Shown piece after piece: positions 51,669 to 63,200 of a stretch of 64,000 nucleotides of DNA. Source of the stretch: Trichormus sp. NMC-1. GTDB lineage: Bacteria > Cyanobacteriota > Cyanobacteriia > Cyanobacteriales > Nostocaceae. The translations under genes and the position numbers were made by a program. The notes under the pieces are model-generated. The model had not been told where the DNA came from. It worked only from the letters and a program-made list of their open reading frames with translations, and did not search any database. The stretch spans positions 1 through 64,000 of the forward strand of contig NZ_LZQD01000001.1 of assembly GCF_001858025.1 (NCBI RefSeq). The letters are read 5' to 3'. Numbering within the stretch: position 1 is the first letter of the stretch; each line of letters starts with the position of its first letter.

Positions 51669-51930
51669 AATCAACACACCCTACATAAATGCCTGAATTG
51701 AAGTTTGCTTTGTTAATACGCAAACAAAAGAACACTGCTGATATTGTCTCTATTCTCCCTGACCAAGAAAATCATCGCCTCATACTTAAAGCAGATATAA
51801 TTTTACCCTAGAGAAATACCTTGATAGATAATCAAGCTTTTACCTAGTACACAAGGGCGTAAATCAACCAACTATTAAAAATTTCTAAAAAGCTTGTATT
51901 ATCTGCTTTTTAAATATTTAATATTTAAGG

Positions 51931-52623
51931 TTATGAAACTTGTTTAATTAGCCGACCATCTTCCATATGAATAATGCGGTCAGCAATATCTAGAATTCGG
52001 TAATCATGAGTGACAATTAAAATAGCACAACTCTGCTCCTTAGCTAGTTCTTGCATAAGGTTAACAACATCTCTGCCTGATTTACTATCTAAAGCCGCAG
52101 TAGGTTCATCAGCTAAGACTAATTTGGGATGACTAACTAAAGCACGAGCAATAGCTACACGTTGTTTTTGTCCTCCAGAAAGATCAGATGGGTAGTAATT
52201 AACTCGATTTTCCAATTTCACAGCATGAAGCATAGCTTCTGATTGTTTACGAGCTTCCCATTCAGAAATATTTTGTTGTAGTTCCAGTGACATTTGTACA
52301 TTTTGTCTAGCCGTCAAAAAATCTAGTAAATTGTGAGCCTGAAAAATATAGCCAATTTGGCGACGCACTTCCACTAACTTGTTATTGCTGGCTCCCAATA
52401 ATTCCTGTCCAATAAACTTGAGACTTCCCTCTTGAACAGAACGCAAAGCTCCTATTAAACTTAATAAAGTTGTTTTACCCGAACCAGAAGGACCTGTCAT
52501 AATCACAATTTCCCCAGAACTAATTGTCAAATTAATATCAAATAAAATCTGGTTACGTAATGTGATTCTACCAAAGTATTGATTAAGGTTTGAGATTTCT
52601 AAAAGAAATTTTGATTGCAACAT
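51931..52623 (-). CDS. devA: DevA-type ABC transporter ATPase
   Basis: The 230-residue ATPase has Walker A GPSGSGKTT (about 40-48), Q loop IFQAHNLLDFLTARQNV, signature LSGGQKQR, Walker B LVLADEPTAALD and the switch His in THDYR. It belongs to the LolD/MacB-like subfamily. With DevB and DevC it would form a DevBCA exporter; in Anabaena this class exports heterocyst envelope glycolipids. It is the last gene, 11 bp after devC on the minus strand. The symbol is by similarity and context; several DevBCA paralogues exist in Nostocales. Confidence 0.88.
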   Translation of the reverse strand: MLQSKFLLEISNLNQYFGRITLRNQILFDINLTISSGEIVIMTGPSGSGKTTLLSLIGALRSVQEGSLKFIGQELLGASNNKLVEVRRQIGYIFQAHNLLDFLTARQNVQMSLELQQNISEWEARKQSEAMLHAVKLENRVNYYPSDLSGGQKQRVAIARALVSHPKLVLADEPTAALDSKSGRDVVNLMQELAKEQSCAILIVTHDYRILDIADRIIHMEDGRLIKQVS

Positions 52624-52634
52624 TTTTAATCAGG

Positions 52635-53807
52635 TTAAAAAATTTCTGCTGGGTCTACTTTGCGGAGTTTATTCGTAGAGAAAAAGCCGGAAATTAAACA
52701 CATTATAATCGCTGACATAAACACTAAAAATGCTTTGTTTATATCCATATTAATTGGTAGTTTAGTGGCATTTTTAGCAAGATCATAAAGCCCAAGAGAT
52801 ATAGCAAAGCCGGGAATGTAACCCAAGGCGGCTAAAATCAAAGCTTGTTGAAAAACTACAATCAAGAGATATTTATTTTTAAAACCCATGGCCTTGAGAG
52901 TGGCGAATTCCACAATGTGCGTAGATACATTACTATAAAGTATTTGATAAACAACAATGACACCAACAACAAAACCCATAGCTACCATCAAATTAAATAC
53001 AAAACCAATAGGTGTTCTCAGATTCCAATATTTTTTTTCAAAATCAATAAAATCTTGGCTAGTGATAATCACCACATCTTTCGGTAACTTGGCTGATAAA
53101 TTTGCCAAAACTGCTTGCGGATCTGCATCAGGTTTGAGATTAATGATGCCTATATCTATTTTTTCTGCTGAACGTCCTTCAAAGATTCGCATGAAAGTAG
53201 ACGAACTAACAATCAAATTTCCATCAACACCAAAAGACGGACCAAGACTAAATAAACCACTGACTTTAACTTTATAACCAATTAAGCCCTGATAGCTAAA
53301 TATTTCCAGACGCATCGGTCGCTTTTGCTGAAAATATTCAGCAATTGGACCAAACTCTGGACGAGAAGCACGGTCAAAAAACACCTGATCAGGTATTTGC
53401 AGTAATTTAAAATCTTTCTGAACTTCTGGTAATTTAAAGATTGATTTTACCGGATCAAAACCCAGCACATATATAGGATACTTGCGACCATTAAGCGGAT
53501 TTTTGAGTTTGGCAAACTGCACATATAAAGGATTGACTGATTCGACACCAGGAAAAGCTAATGTCTGGTATAAACGACTGCGAGAAAAGCTTTGATTGGA
53601 AGTCAAAGATTTATATTGAGCGCTAATTACAAATAAATCGCCTTGCAGATTCTTATGTAACTGTGTAGCACTAGCATAGAGAGCATCTTGAAAGCCGATT
53701 TGCATAAACATTAAAACAGCAACAAAAGCAATCCCTGCTAAAGCCACAAAAAAGCGCACTCGTTGTTTGGCTAATTGTAGCCAAGCGAGAGGAATATTGA
53801 GAATCAT
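52635..53807 (-). CDS. devC: DevC-type ABC transporter permease
   Basis: The 390-residue FtsX/MacB-type permease has a first membrane helix (RVRFFVALAGIAFVAVLMFMQIG) and a long extracytoplasmic domain (about 45-260). Three C-terminal helices follow (VFNLMVAMGFVVGVIVVYQIL; LIVVFQQALILAALGYIPGFAISLG; FLVFMSAIIMCLISGFFS). Pattern VDPAEIF at the C-terminus is typical of DevC. Sits between devB and devA. Confidence 0.9.
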   Translation of the reverse strand: MILNIPLAWLQLAKQRVRFFVALAGIAFVAVLMFMQIGFQDALYASATQLHKNLQGDLFVISAQYKSLTSNQSFSRSRLYQTLAFPGVESVNPLYVQFAKLKNPLNGRKYPIYVLGFDPVKSIFKLPEVQKDFKLLQIPDQVFFDRASRPEFGPIAEYFQQKRPMRLEIFSYQGLIGYKVKVSGLFSLGPSFGVDGNLIVSSSTFMRIFEGRSAEKIDIGIINLKPDADPQAVLANLSAKLPKDVVIITSQDFIDFEKKYWNLRTPIGFVFNLMVAMGFVVGVIVVYQILYSNVSTHIVEFATLKAMGFKNKYLLIVVFQQALILAALGYIPGFAISLGLYDLAKNATKLPINMDINKAFLVFMSAIIMCLISGFFSTNKLRKVDPAEIF

Positions 53808-53968
53808 GTTTAAAACCTCTGGGAGTCTAGACTATATTTGTCGAATCCTGATTACAGTGTAGGGAAATAGAAAAAACTTTAACCTTTTCCAATTTATTAA
53901 AATTTGAATTTGAAACTGTTTAACCGTAAAGTTCTGACATCGGTATTAATATTAATTACCAACAGAGT

Positions 53969-55168
53969 TTATACCTTAATTACTACCTGCACCTGTAAAT
54001 TAGTTAATGCGGCAACTCGTTGATTATCTGTTGGTTTATCGATGCGAATTTTGACATCAACTATTTTGTTATCAGTATCAGATCCGGGATTATTATTGAA
54101 GATATTCTGTTTACCAACTTGCAAACCAATATCTGTAACTGTTCCCCCTAACTTTCCTGTAAAAGCATCACTAGTAATGATAGCCGACTGACCTAAACGC
54201 ACTTTTTTAATATCAGTTTCGTAGACTTCTGCTACTACATACATCTGGTCAGTGCGACCTAATTGAGCTATACCATTACTACCAATTATTTCTCCTGGCC
54301 AAGCATTAATTTTCAGGACTTGACCATCTATGGGTGAGCGGATAGAACTTAAATCTAACTCGGCTTGAGCTTGTTTAACTGATGCTTTTGCATTCTCAAC
54401 ATCAGCTTGTGCTGCTTGCACATCAGTAGGACGAATTTCCGCAATACTTCTAAGTCTAGCCTCACCTTCCGTTAACTGTTTTTGAAGAGTTTCTACAGTT
54501 CGATTGAGGGAAGCTTTGGCTTCATTGAGTTGCTGTTGCACTGTATCCCTTCGCAAGCGTTTTGTATCTGCATCAGAAGCGGAAATAGCACCGTCTTGAT
54601 ATAATTTTTGATATCGTTGATTTTCTGTTTCTGCATTTTGCAACTCAGCTTCTAGACGAGCAATTGTTGCCTTTTGGGTAGAAATTTCTCCGCGCAATTC
54701 AGCCTCTAAGCGAGAAATTGTTGCCTTTTGAGCATAAATATCACCTTGTTTTGCCCCTGCTTCTACTTGCTTAAGACTCGCTTGGGCAACTTGTACTTGT
54801 CGTTTGGCCTTTTCTAAGGCTGCAATATTAGGAGCGTAACTATCAAGAATTGCGACAACTTGTCCTTTTCTTACTTTGTCGCCTTTATTAATCAGAAGTT
54901 TGGCAACTCTAACACCTCCTCCTTGGGAATTGGGAGCAGACAAACGAATAATTTCTCCTTGAGGTTCTAAACGTCCTAATGCTGCAACAGCAGTCACTGT
55001 AGGAGTAGAACTGCTAGAAGGAATTGGAGCATTTGATTTAGATGTGAAATCAAATCGTGAAAAGCTGTAGAGAGTTACTGCACCAGTAGCTACAGATGTA
55101 GCAATTGCCAAAGTTATCGACATCCAACCTACAGGTTTTGTCAATGACTGCTTGTCTTTGTGTACCAT
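53969..55168 (-). CDS. devB: DevB-type membrane-fusion protein
   Basis: The 399-residue periplasmic adaptor (HlyD family) has one N-terminal helix (WMSITLAIATSVATGAVTLYSF) and a lipoyl-like half-motif (GRLEPQGEIIRLSAPN, KVRKGQVVAILDSY). A long coiled-coil hairpin (about 110-250) and the second lipoyl half (LSSIRSPIDGQVLKINAWPGE) with a beta-barrel domain follow. ATG 55168 (MVHKDKQSLTKPVGWM) is the natural start; the 38-codon upstream extension runs through repeat DNA. It links DevC to a TolC-type outer-membrane channel not in the window. It heads the minus-strand order devB-devC-devA. Confidence 0.92.
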   Translation of the reverse strand: MVHKDKQSLTKPVGWMSITLAIATSVATGAVTLYSFSRFDFTSKSNAPIPSSSSTPTVTAVAALGRLEPQGEIIRLSAPNSQGGGVRVAKLLINKGDKVRKGQVVAILDSYAPNIAALEKAKRQVQVAQASLKQVEAGAKQGDIYAQKATISRLEAELRGEISTQKATIARLEAELQNAETENQRYQKLYQDGAISASDADTKRLRRDTVQQQLNEAKASLNRTVETLQKQLTEGEARLRSIAEIRPTDVQAAQADVENAKASVKQAQAELDLSSIRSPIDGQVLKINAWPGEIIGSNGIAQLGRTDQMYVVAEVYETDIKKVRLGQSAIITSDAFTGKLGGTVTDIGLQVGKQNIFNNNPGSDTDNKIVDVKIRIDKPTDNQRVAALTNLQVQVVIKV

Positions 55169-55538
55169 AATTTTGCCTTTTAAATTAGCAATTAGCACGT
55201 CGTTTAGCTCCCCCGCAGGGGTTGACATAAGTTCTTTGTCTTCATCAAAGAGACAAAGAGGTAGAAGTACACTCGATAGCATTCCCTGATAACGTCGGTT
55301 CGATTCTTTCTTTTTTTCTTTCTAAATATTGGGCAACGATAAAACTAGGAAGATGGATAAATCATAAAATTATCCATCTATCCCTGATACCAAATTAGGA
55401 TAGTTCGTATTGTTTGAGATTTCCATAACAGTCTATTAGTGAAGACAATTATTGCAAAATCTAAAATCCTAACTTGGTATTAGCTTTATCTACTGTCAGT
55501 AGAGCTATTTAGTATTTTTGCATCACTAAGATGCATCC

Positions 55539-55862
55539 TTATTTATTGAGCATCAGTTCTTTTTTCTTTTTGACAATTGCTAAGTATTCGCTGCGAGTTC
55601 CATCCACGCGATAATGGTCACAAATTTGGCAAAGTTTGAGGATATCCAATCGGCTGAATACTTTTTGATGCTCAATACCATTGTCGTTGCGCCACCGCCA
55701 GAAAGTTGTTCTATCAATCCGGCGATTGCTTTCAGTCCATCTTCGCCGTGATAGAAAATCTACCAATTCGTCTTCATAAAATGAGTAGCCTTTTGGTAAT
55801 TTGAGAAGTTCTTCTCTCAACTCATTTAGCGGGATGAGTGGATCTAGTTCAGATAGTCTCAT
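55539..55862 (-). CDS. Hypothetical small basic protein between dev and PKS genes
   Basis: The 107-residue protein (MRLSELDPLIPLNELREELL; FYEDELVDFLSRRRW; RIDRTTFWRWRNDNGIEH; FSRLDILKLCQICDHYR) has no family I know. The RTTFWRWRNDNGI part, between two helices, could be a helix-turn-helix, so it may be a small DNA-binding regulator. It sits between devBCA and the synthase, on the dev strand. The position makes a local regulatory role plausible but unproven. Confidence 0.65.
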   Translation of the reverse strand: MRLSELDPLIPLNELREELLKLPKGYSFYEDELVDFLSRRRWTESNRRIDRTTFWRWRNDNGIEHQKVFSRLDILKLCQICDHYRVDGTRSEYLAIVKKKKELMLNK

Positions 55863-57286
55863 GCCAGCAAGCCCTTATAGTTTCTTGTAAGTCCAATTTT
55901 GCAAAAAGCTCAACGCAATACGGTTAAATTACATTAAGTTGTGCTAGAGTACTGCACGGTTAAGAGTGGATAGAGTGATGAATTAATAAGGTGAATTTAT
56001 ATATTGACTCTACCTAACTCTTTATCTACCCACTGCCTTAAAACAACAGCATGGATTTACATTATTCAACCACAAACAATAAACTGATTACTACTCAATT
56101 TCAACCCATATGCAACAAATTATTTCAGAAAGAATCAGTGATATGTCTAGATAAATGTTGCGGGTATTTGTGCTGAAAATTATTTGTTATTTAACTTGAT
56201 TTATATTTGTTACTCATATCTTTAAAATTTGCTGATTTTTTATTAAAGATGCTATTTTTTTCATACTTTAGATATATTAACTAGTTATAAAACTTACATC
56301 AATTTTCACTTTAAGCTTGGAAATAAAGAACTTTTTTCCAGCAATAAACTAGTTCATAAATGTAAAAGCTAGAAATTAAATATTAACTAAAGATAGATGC
56401 ACGATTTGGTTATTTATGGCAACATTTTCCAGAATATTAGCAAAAGTTTATGAGTCAAGATTGAGAATGCTTGCCAAATTCAGAATCTCACAACTATATA
56501 TTTTTTTGAATCAATAACACCTATCCTAGGTTATAAATTTGAGTAAAATTTCCATATTCACATCTTGCAACTTCTCATATCAATTCACTTAATTAAAGCT
56601 ACAACTGAATCTCCTTCCGCGTCTGTCCATTTGTATCAACCTTAAAGTAAAACGGTATCAATAAGGGTGCGGTGGGCATTGCCCACCCTACGAGACTATA
56701 TATTGGTTAATTCTAATTATGAAGATTTCAATAATCTTAAATAAAGAATATATTTTATCAATGCAACATTATTAAAAATCGGGCGATATTAGCTAATACT
56801 TGATAAGTATTGGATTAGGAAATATCTCCCAGAGATGGCTCTAGTAACTTTAGAGTTTGCACAACTTTATTTAGTTGCATCTAAGTTGCATATGAGTTGT
56901 AAAAGTTTTGTCACCAGTTTAATATAAACCCAAGCGGCAATTTCAGGAATGATACAGGGAAGAAGATTAAGTTTTCCGCATAAAGCTATCTCAGCTTGAG
57001 CCGCCAAGCGATGCATTTTACCAAATTTCAGCTAACAATCAATAAGTAATTATTTAGTGAGAGAAAATTGTTGTTTTTAGTGACTAAATTTTAATAGTTA
57101 CGATTACAAAAGATAACAACTATCTCATATCATATCCGCCTAATCACTTATCAAAAAAAGTTCTCCGCGTCCCCGCATCTCCCTGTCTTCGCGTGATAAG
57201 TATATCTCTGACGAGACGCTACGCGAACAACCGGACATGATATCAGTCCCTCTACATTGCACGAGCAAAATAGTGAAGATATAGTC
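55863..57286. other. 1.4-kb intergenic region upstream of the polyketide synthase
   Basis: No protein gene is recognised. Two minus-strand frames at 57140-57507 overlap the synthase start and are shadows. The region holds a GTGGGCATTGCCCAC palindrome (about 56672-56686) and long AT-rich stretches. A GAGACGCTACGCGAAC repeat (57213-57228) sits just before the gene. A long leader, several promoters or an unannotated RNA is possible. No GTA-N8-TAC motif was seen by eye. Confidence 0.45.
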
Positions 57287-60200
57287 ATGGCTGCTTGCCA
57301 ATTTGAAGTTGCGTTCGCACAATTGCAATCGGAAATTAGCGATTGTGAAAAAGCTCTGCTCAAGCTGATTAAGGTTAAAAAAGATATGTCGGAAAACACA
57401 AATAATTTCAGTAAAATTAATGCAAAGTTGCGGCAAACTAATGTTGCAATTATTGGCATGGCTTCTATATTTCCCCAATCAAAAAATTTACAGGAATATT
57501 GGGACAAGATTATTCAAAAAGTTGATTGTATTACTGATGTTCCTCCTTCTCGTTGGAGTATAGATGATTATTACGATCCCAACCCGAAGACACCAGATAA
57601 AACTTACTGTAAACGGGGCGGATTTATTCCCGATATTGATTTTAATCCGCTGGAATTTGGCTTACCTCCCAATATCTTAGAAGTAACAGATATTTCCCAG
57701 TTATTAGGATTGGTAGTTGCAAAAGCAGCAATGGAAAATGCCGGTTATGGGGAATCTCAGCAGTTGAACCGGGATATTTACGATCGCACTGGGGTAGTCT
57801 TAGGAGTAGCCATTGGTAGACAATTAGCAATCCCTCTCAGCAGCAGGTTACAATATCCAGTTTGGGAAAAAGTCCTCAAAAACAGCGGTTTATCAGCCGA
57901 AGATACCCAAAAAATCATTGCCAAAATCCAAAGTGCATATGTGCAATGGGAAGAAAACGCCTTCCCCGGTATGTTAGCTAACGTCATTTCTGGACGTATC
58001 GCCAACCGCCTCGACTTAGGAGGGCTGAACTGCGTAGTTGATGCAGCTTGTGCCAGTTCCCTCGGTGCGTTGAAAATGGCAATTAGCGAGTTAGTTGAAC
58101 ATCGTGCCGATATGATGATCACAGGTGGCGTTGACACCGATAACTCCATTTTGGCTTATATGTGTTTTAGTAAAACACCCGCAGTTTCTCCTGGTGAAAA
58201 CGTCAAACCCTTCGATGTCGATTCTGATGGGATGATGTTGGGAGAAGGGGTAGGGATGTTGGTACTCAAGCGTTTAGAAGATGCCCAACGAGATGGCGAT
58301 CGCATCTATGCAGTTATTAAAGGCATTGGCACTTCTAGCGATGGTAGGTATAAAAGTATCTATGCACCGCGTTCGGAAGGACAAGTTAAAGCCTTACACC
58401 GTGCTTATGAAGATGCGGGATTTTCACCGTCGAGTGTGGGTTTAATGGAAGCACATGGTACGGGAACGATGGTGGGAGATCCTACAGAATTCAGTTCTAT
58501 CAAAGAAGTTTTTGGGGAAAACAATCCTAAAAAACAATATATTGCTTTGGGAACTGTCAAATCCCAAATTGGACATACCAAAGCCGCAGCGGGTGCAGCA
58601 AGTCTGATTAAAACTGCTTTGGCATTACATCACAAAGTATTACCACCCACAATTAACATTACTAAACCACATCCAAAACTGAATATTGAGACTTCTCCAT
58701 TTTATTTAAATACAGAAACCAGACCTTGGATTACTAACCAACCCAGACGGGCAGGGGTGAGTGCTTTTGGCTTTGGGGGAACTAATTATCACGTCGTTTT
58801 GGAAGAATACGAACCTGAACATAATCACTCCTATCGTTTACACAATACTGCCAAATCAATACTGTTATTTGCACCCACAACTCCAGAGTTATTATCTCGC
58901 TGTTTAGATATCCAACAAAAGTTGCAATCAGAAGATAAAGAACGGCATTATGCAGAATTAATTACAGAATGTGAATCTGTAAAAATTCCTGTCAATCATG
59001 GCAGAGTGGGGTTTGTCGCTGATTCTTTGACACAAGCTGGAGAATTTTTGCAGATTATTATTGACTCGCTGAAAAATAAGCCAGAAGCCGAATCTTGGGA
59101 ACATCCGAAAAGAATTTACTACCGCCAAAGTGGGTTAGAAACTTCAGGTAAAGTTGTGGCTTTATTTTCTGGGCAAGGTTCCCAATATTTAGAAATGGGG
59201 AGGGAAGTTGCAGTTAACTTTCCTTACTTGCGTCAAATCTATGCTCACATGGATAACCTGTTGTGTGAAGATGGGTTACGCCCCCTATCCGAGGTAGTTT
59301 TTCCGCCACCAGTTTTTGATACAGCCCAAAAAGCGAGTCAATTAGCAGCATTGCAAATGACGGAATATGCACAGCCCGCAATTGGTGCTTTTAGTGCCGG
59401 GTTGTACAAGATATTACAACAAGCTGGGTTTAAGCCGGATTTTGTTGCCGGTCATAGTTTCGGAGAATTGACGGCTTTGTGGGCTGGGGGTGTGTTGAAT
59501 GAGGAGGATTACTTGTTCTTAGTGAAAGCTAGGGGACAAGCGATGGCTGCACCAGCAGATTCTCAATTTGATGCGGGAGGGATGTTAGCGGTGCAAGGGG
59601 ATGTCATTCAGGTGACAGAATTGATTAAGAATTTCCCCCAAATTGCGATCGCTAATTGCAATTCTCAGCGTCAGGTAGTATTGGCTGGGAAAAAGACCGA
59701 AATTGCCCAAGTGCAGGATTTTCTCAAGCAGAAGGGTTTTTCTACTGTTTTACTGGGAGTTTCCGCAGCTTTTCACACACCTTTGGTAGCCCATGCACAA
59801 AAACCTTTTGCTAAAGCAATTGAAAAGGTGACTTTCAACGCTCCACAAATTCCAGTTTATACCAATGTCACAGGCGGATTTTACCCTAATGAAGCCCCAG
59901 CAATTCAAAAAATCCTCAAGGAACATTTGCTAAATCAGGTATTGTTTCAGCAGGAAATTGAGAATCTTTATGAGTCTGGTGGGTATTGTTTTGTGGAATT
60001 TGGCCCAAAAAACATTCTTACTAAGTTGGTGAAAGATATTTTGAGTGGAAAACCACATCTAGCTGTGGCTTTAAATGGGAATCCTAGTAAGAATAGCAGC
60101 GACGATGATCGCACTTTACGAGAAGCAGTAATACAGTTGCGAGTAGCTGGATTACCTTTGCAAAATCTCGATCCCTACCAAATTACCACCAAAATTCCAG

Positions 60201-63200
60201 AAGTTGATCAAAAGAAGGTTTTGAATGTGCGGTTAAATAGCACTAATTTGAATGACAAAACCCAACAAGCATTTGCCAAATCACTGCAAAATGGGCATAT
60301 AGTTAACGTCCAACCAGCCACACCACAGCATTTAGAACCAGTTAACAATGGTAAATCTGTAAATAACGGACATCATTTAGAACCAGTTAATGGGAATGGT
60401 AAATCTGTAAATAATGGACATCAATTAGAACCAGTTAACAATGGTAAATCTGTAAATAACCACAAATTGGACAGAGTGGAAATTCAACCGCAGAACTACG
60501 AACGAGTTATTGATAGTTTAGAGTATTCCTTAAAAGAGTTCAATCGCCAACAACGTGACATCATGCACGTGCATGAACAATCTTTAACAAATCAGACAGA
60601 GTACACCAAAAACTTTGTCCAGTTAATGCAACAGCAGCATACCTTATGGGAAAATAGTCAAGTAACAGCAGAGCAGATCAAAACACAACAAACTGCGATC
60701 GCTAGTTCTGAGCGTAGCATGATGCAGTTTCATGAGCATCAAGCCGACACCCTCCACATTCATCAACAATATCTCAACTATCAGCAAGAATACACACACA
60801 ACTACTTTCAACTCATTCAGCAACATTATCAGGTGTTGCTTCCAGATGATACTTCTCAACCTCAGCCAGAATGCAGAGACATTACATACAACATCACTAC
60901 AATATCATCACCCCCAGAAACAGAAGAGTTATATCAAAACCGGTTAAATGCTGATCATCAAGACAGCAGGGAACAGGGGGAAACAGAGTTTAGCAATTTC
61001 TCAGCAAATACGGAAATTATCACTAATCAACCGGACTTGATATTAGAGTCAAAATCCCACAATGGTAATCATGTAGAAGCAGAAGAAATCGCAACTATCA
61101 CCGTAGTCCCCACAACACCTATCAGTATTGATGTTTCTAACCTCAGCCCAACTCTACTCAACATCGTTAGTGATAAAACAGGTTATCCCGCAGAGATGCT
61201 AGACCTGTCAATGGATATTGAAGCAGATTTGGGAATTGATTCGATTAAACGGGTAGAAATTCTTGGTGGTTTGCTAGAACTTTACCCCGATTTACCCAAG
61301 CCAAACCCAGAAGAATTAGGACAATTACGCACCTTGAGTCAAATTGTCGAGTATATAGAAACTCAAGTGCGAGACTTACCTAATTATCAAATAGAGGTTT
61401 CCGAAGCAACTATTTCTCACGCACAGATATTAGTTGAAATTCCTCACGAAGGGATTGAAAATGACCGCCAAATCCCCGAACCCCAACAACAGGTAACGGT
61501 AAATCAATCAACAACAACTATACCCGCAGACTTGAGTAATGTTCTCCTGAACATTGTCAGTGATAAGACAGGTTATCCAGCAGAAATGTTAGAACTGTCA
61601 ATGGATATTGAAGCAGATTTGGGAATTGATTCGATCAAACGAGTAGAAATTCTCGGTAGTTTGCTAGAACTTTATCCCGATTTACCCAAACCAAACCCCG
61701 AAGAATTAGGACAATTGCGTACCTTGGGTCAAATTGTCGAGTATGTGCAGAATCAGGGAACGGGAGTATCATCTGATGTTGAAAACAATGAAACAGAGAC
61801 GCAAAAAGTTGTTTTTGATCAGCAATTAGCCGAACTTGATAAAACAGAATTGGTGACGGAAGCAACGCAGAATCTAAAAGCAGCAGAATTGAATCACAGG
61901 ATTCTTCGCAGTCCGGCGAAATTAAAGCAACTTCCCCAACCAGACATTTTAGATTTTACCATTCCTGAAAACCATATCGCCTTAATCACTGATGATGGTT
62001 CTTCCACCACGGAGAAATTAGCCACAGCTTTAACAGCACAAGGTTGGAAAACTGTAGTTTTAAGTTTCCCTTCTTTGGGGTCAAAATTATCTGAAAATGC
62101 TGAAAATATTGATCAGGTAGTGCTGGCTGATTGGAGTGAGGAAAGTTTACAACGTCAGTTAGAAGATATCTCTCATCAATATGGGGCTGTAGCTACATTT
62201 ATTCACCTGCACCCCTTACACAATATCCATTATCTGGAAACAGAAAAAACTATTCTCCGCCATGTCTTTTTAATCGCCAAACATCTTAAAGAACCACTAA
62301 ATAAAGCAGCAAATCAAGGACACAGTTCTTTCTTCACAGTGGCGCGTCTAGATGGACAATTTGGACTTGGACGTACCAATAATTTCAGCGTCATTGCTGC
62401 GGGATTATTTGGACTTACCAAAAGTTTGAATCAAGAATGGGAAACTGTATTTTGTCGTTCCTGTGATTTAAGTCCTGATTTAGATAGAGAAACATCAGTA
62501 AAACATATTCTCGCCGAACTTAAAGATCCTAATCTGTTAGTTACAGAAGTCGGATATAGCAAAACAGGAAGATTCACCTTAGTTGCAGATACTCCCAGCC
62601 AATTACCCATTACTAATGACCAATTACCCATTACCAATAACCAAGTATTTCTAGTCAGTGGTGGCGCAAAAGGAATTACCGCCCAATGTGTGATTAAATT
62701 AGCCCAAGAATCGCAATGTAAATTTATCCTCTTAGGGCGTTCGAGTACAGAATCAGAACCTGTATGGGCTGAAGGTTGCGAAAATGAAGCTGAACTAAAA
62801 CAGCGGATTATGGAGGATTTTCAGGCGAAAGGGGAAAAACCAACACCTATAATGGTGCAGAAAAAATATCAGACAATTTCTTCTCAGCGGGAAATTCAAA
62901 ATACCCTAAAAGCTATTGAGAAAGCCGGAGGAAAAGCTGAATATTTGAGTGTAGATGTGACTGAAGGGGTTTTACTCCAAGAAAAACTTGCGCCTGTAAT
63001 TGAACGTTTAGGAGCGATAACTGGAATTATTCACGGTGCGGGTAATTTGGCTGATAAGCGAATTGAGAAAAAATCAATTCAGGATTTTGAAACCGTTTAT
63101 ACTGCCAAAGTTAAGGGTTTAGAAAATCTTCTGCATTGTCTACCACCCAGCCAACTGCAATATCTCATTCTATTTTCTTCCGTGGTTGGTTTTTACGGTA

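Noticed and set aside
51689-51811. 40-codon frame between the Cys-rich protein and devA
   Set aside because: It has an ATG but no ribosome-binding site and no known similarity; could be a remnant.
55285-55320. GGTTCGATTC resembling a tRNA T-arm
   Set aside because: No acceptor stem, anticodon arm or D-arm can be built around it.
57140-57507. Two minus-strand frames over the synthase start
   Set aside because: They are antisense to the conserved ketosynthase N-terminus and share no domain; shadow frames.
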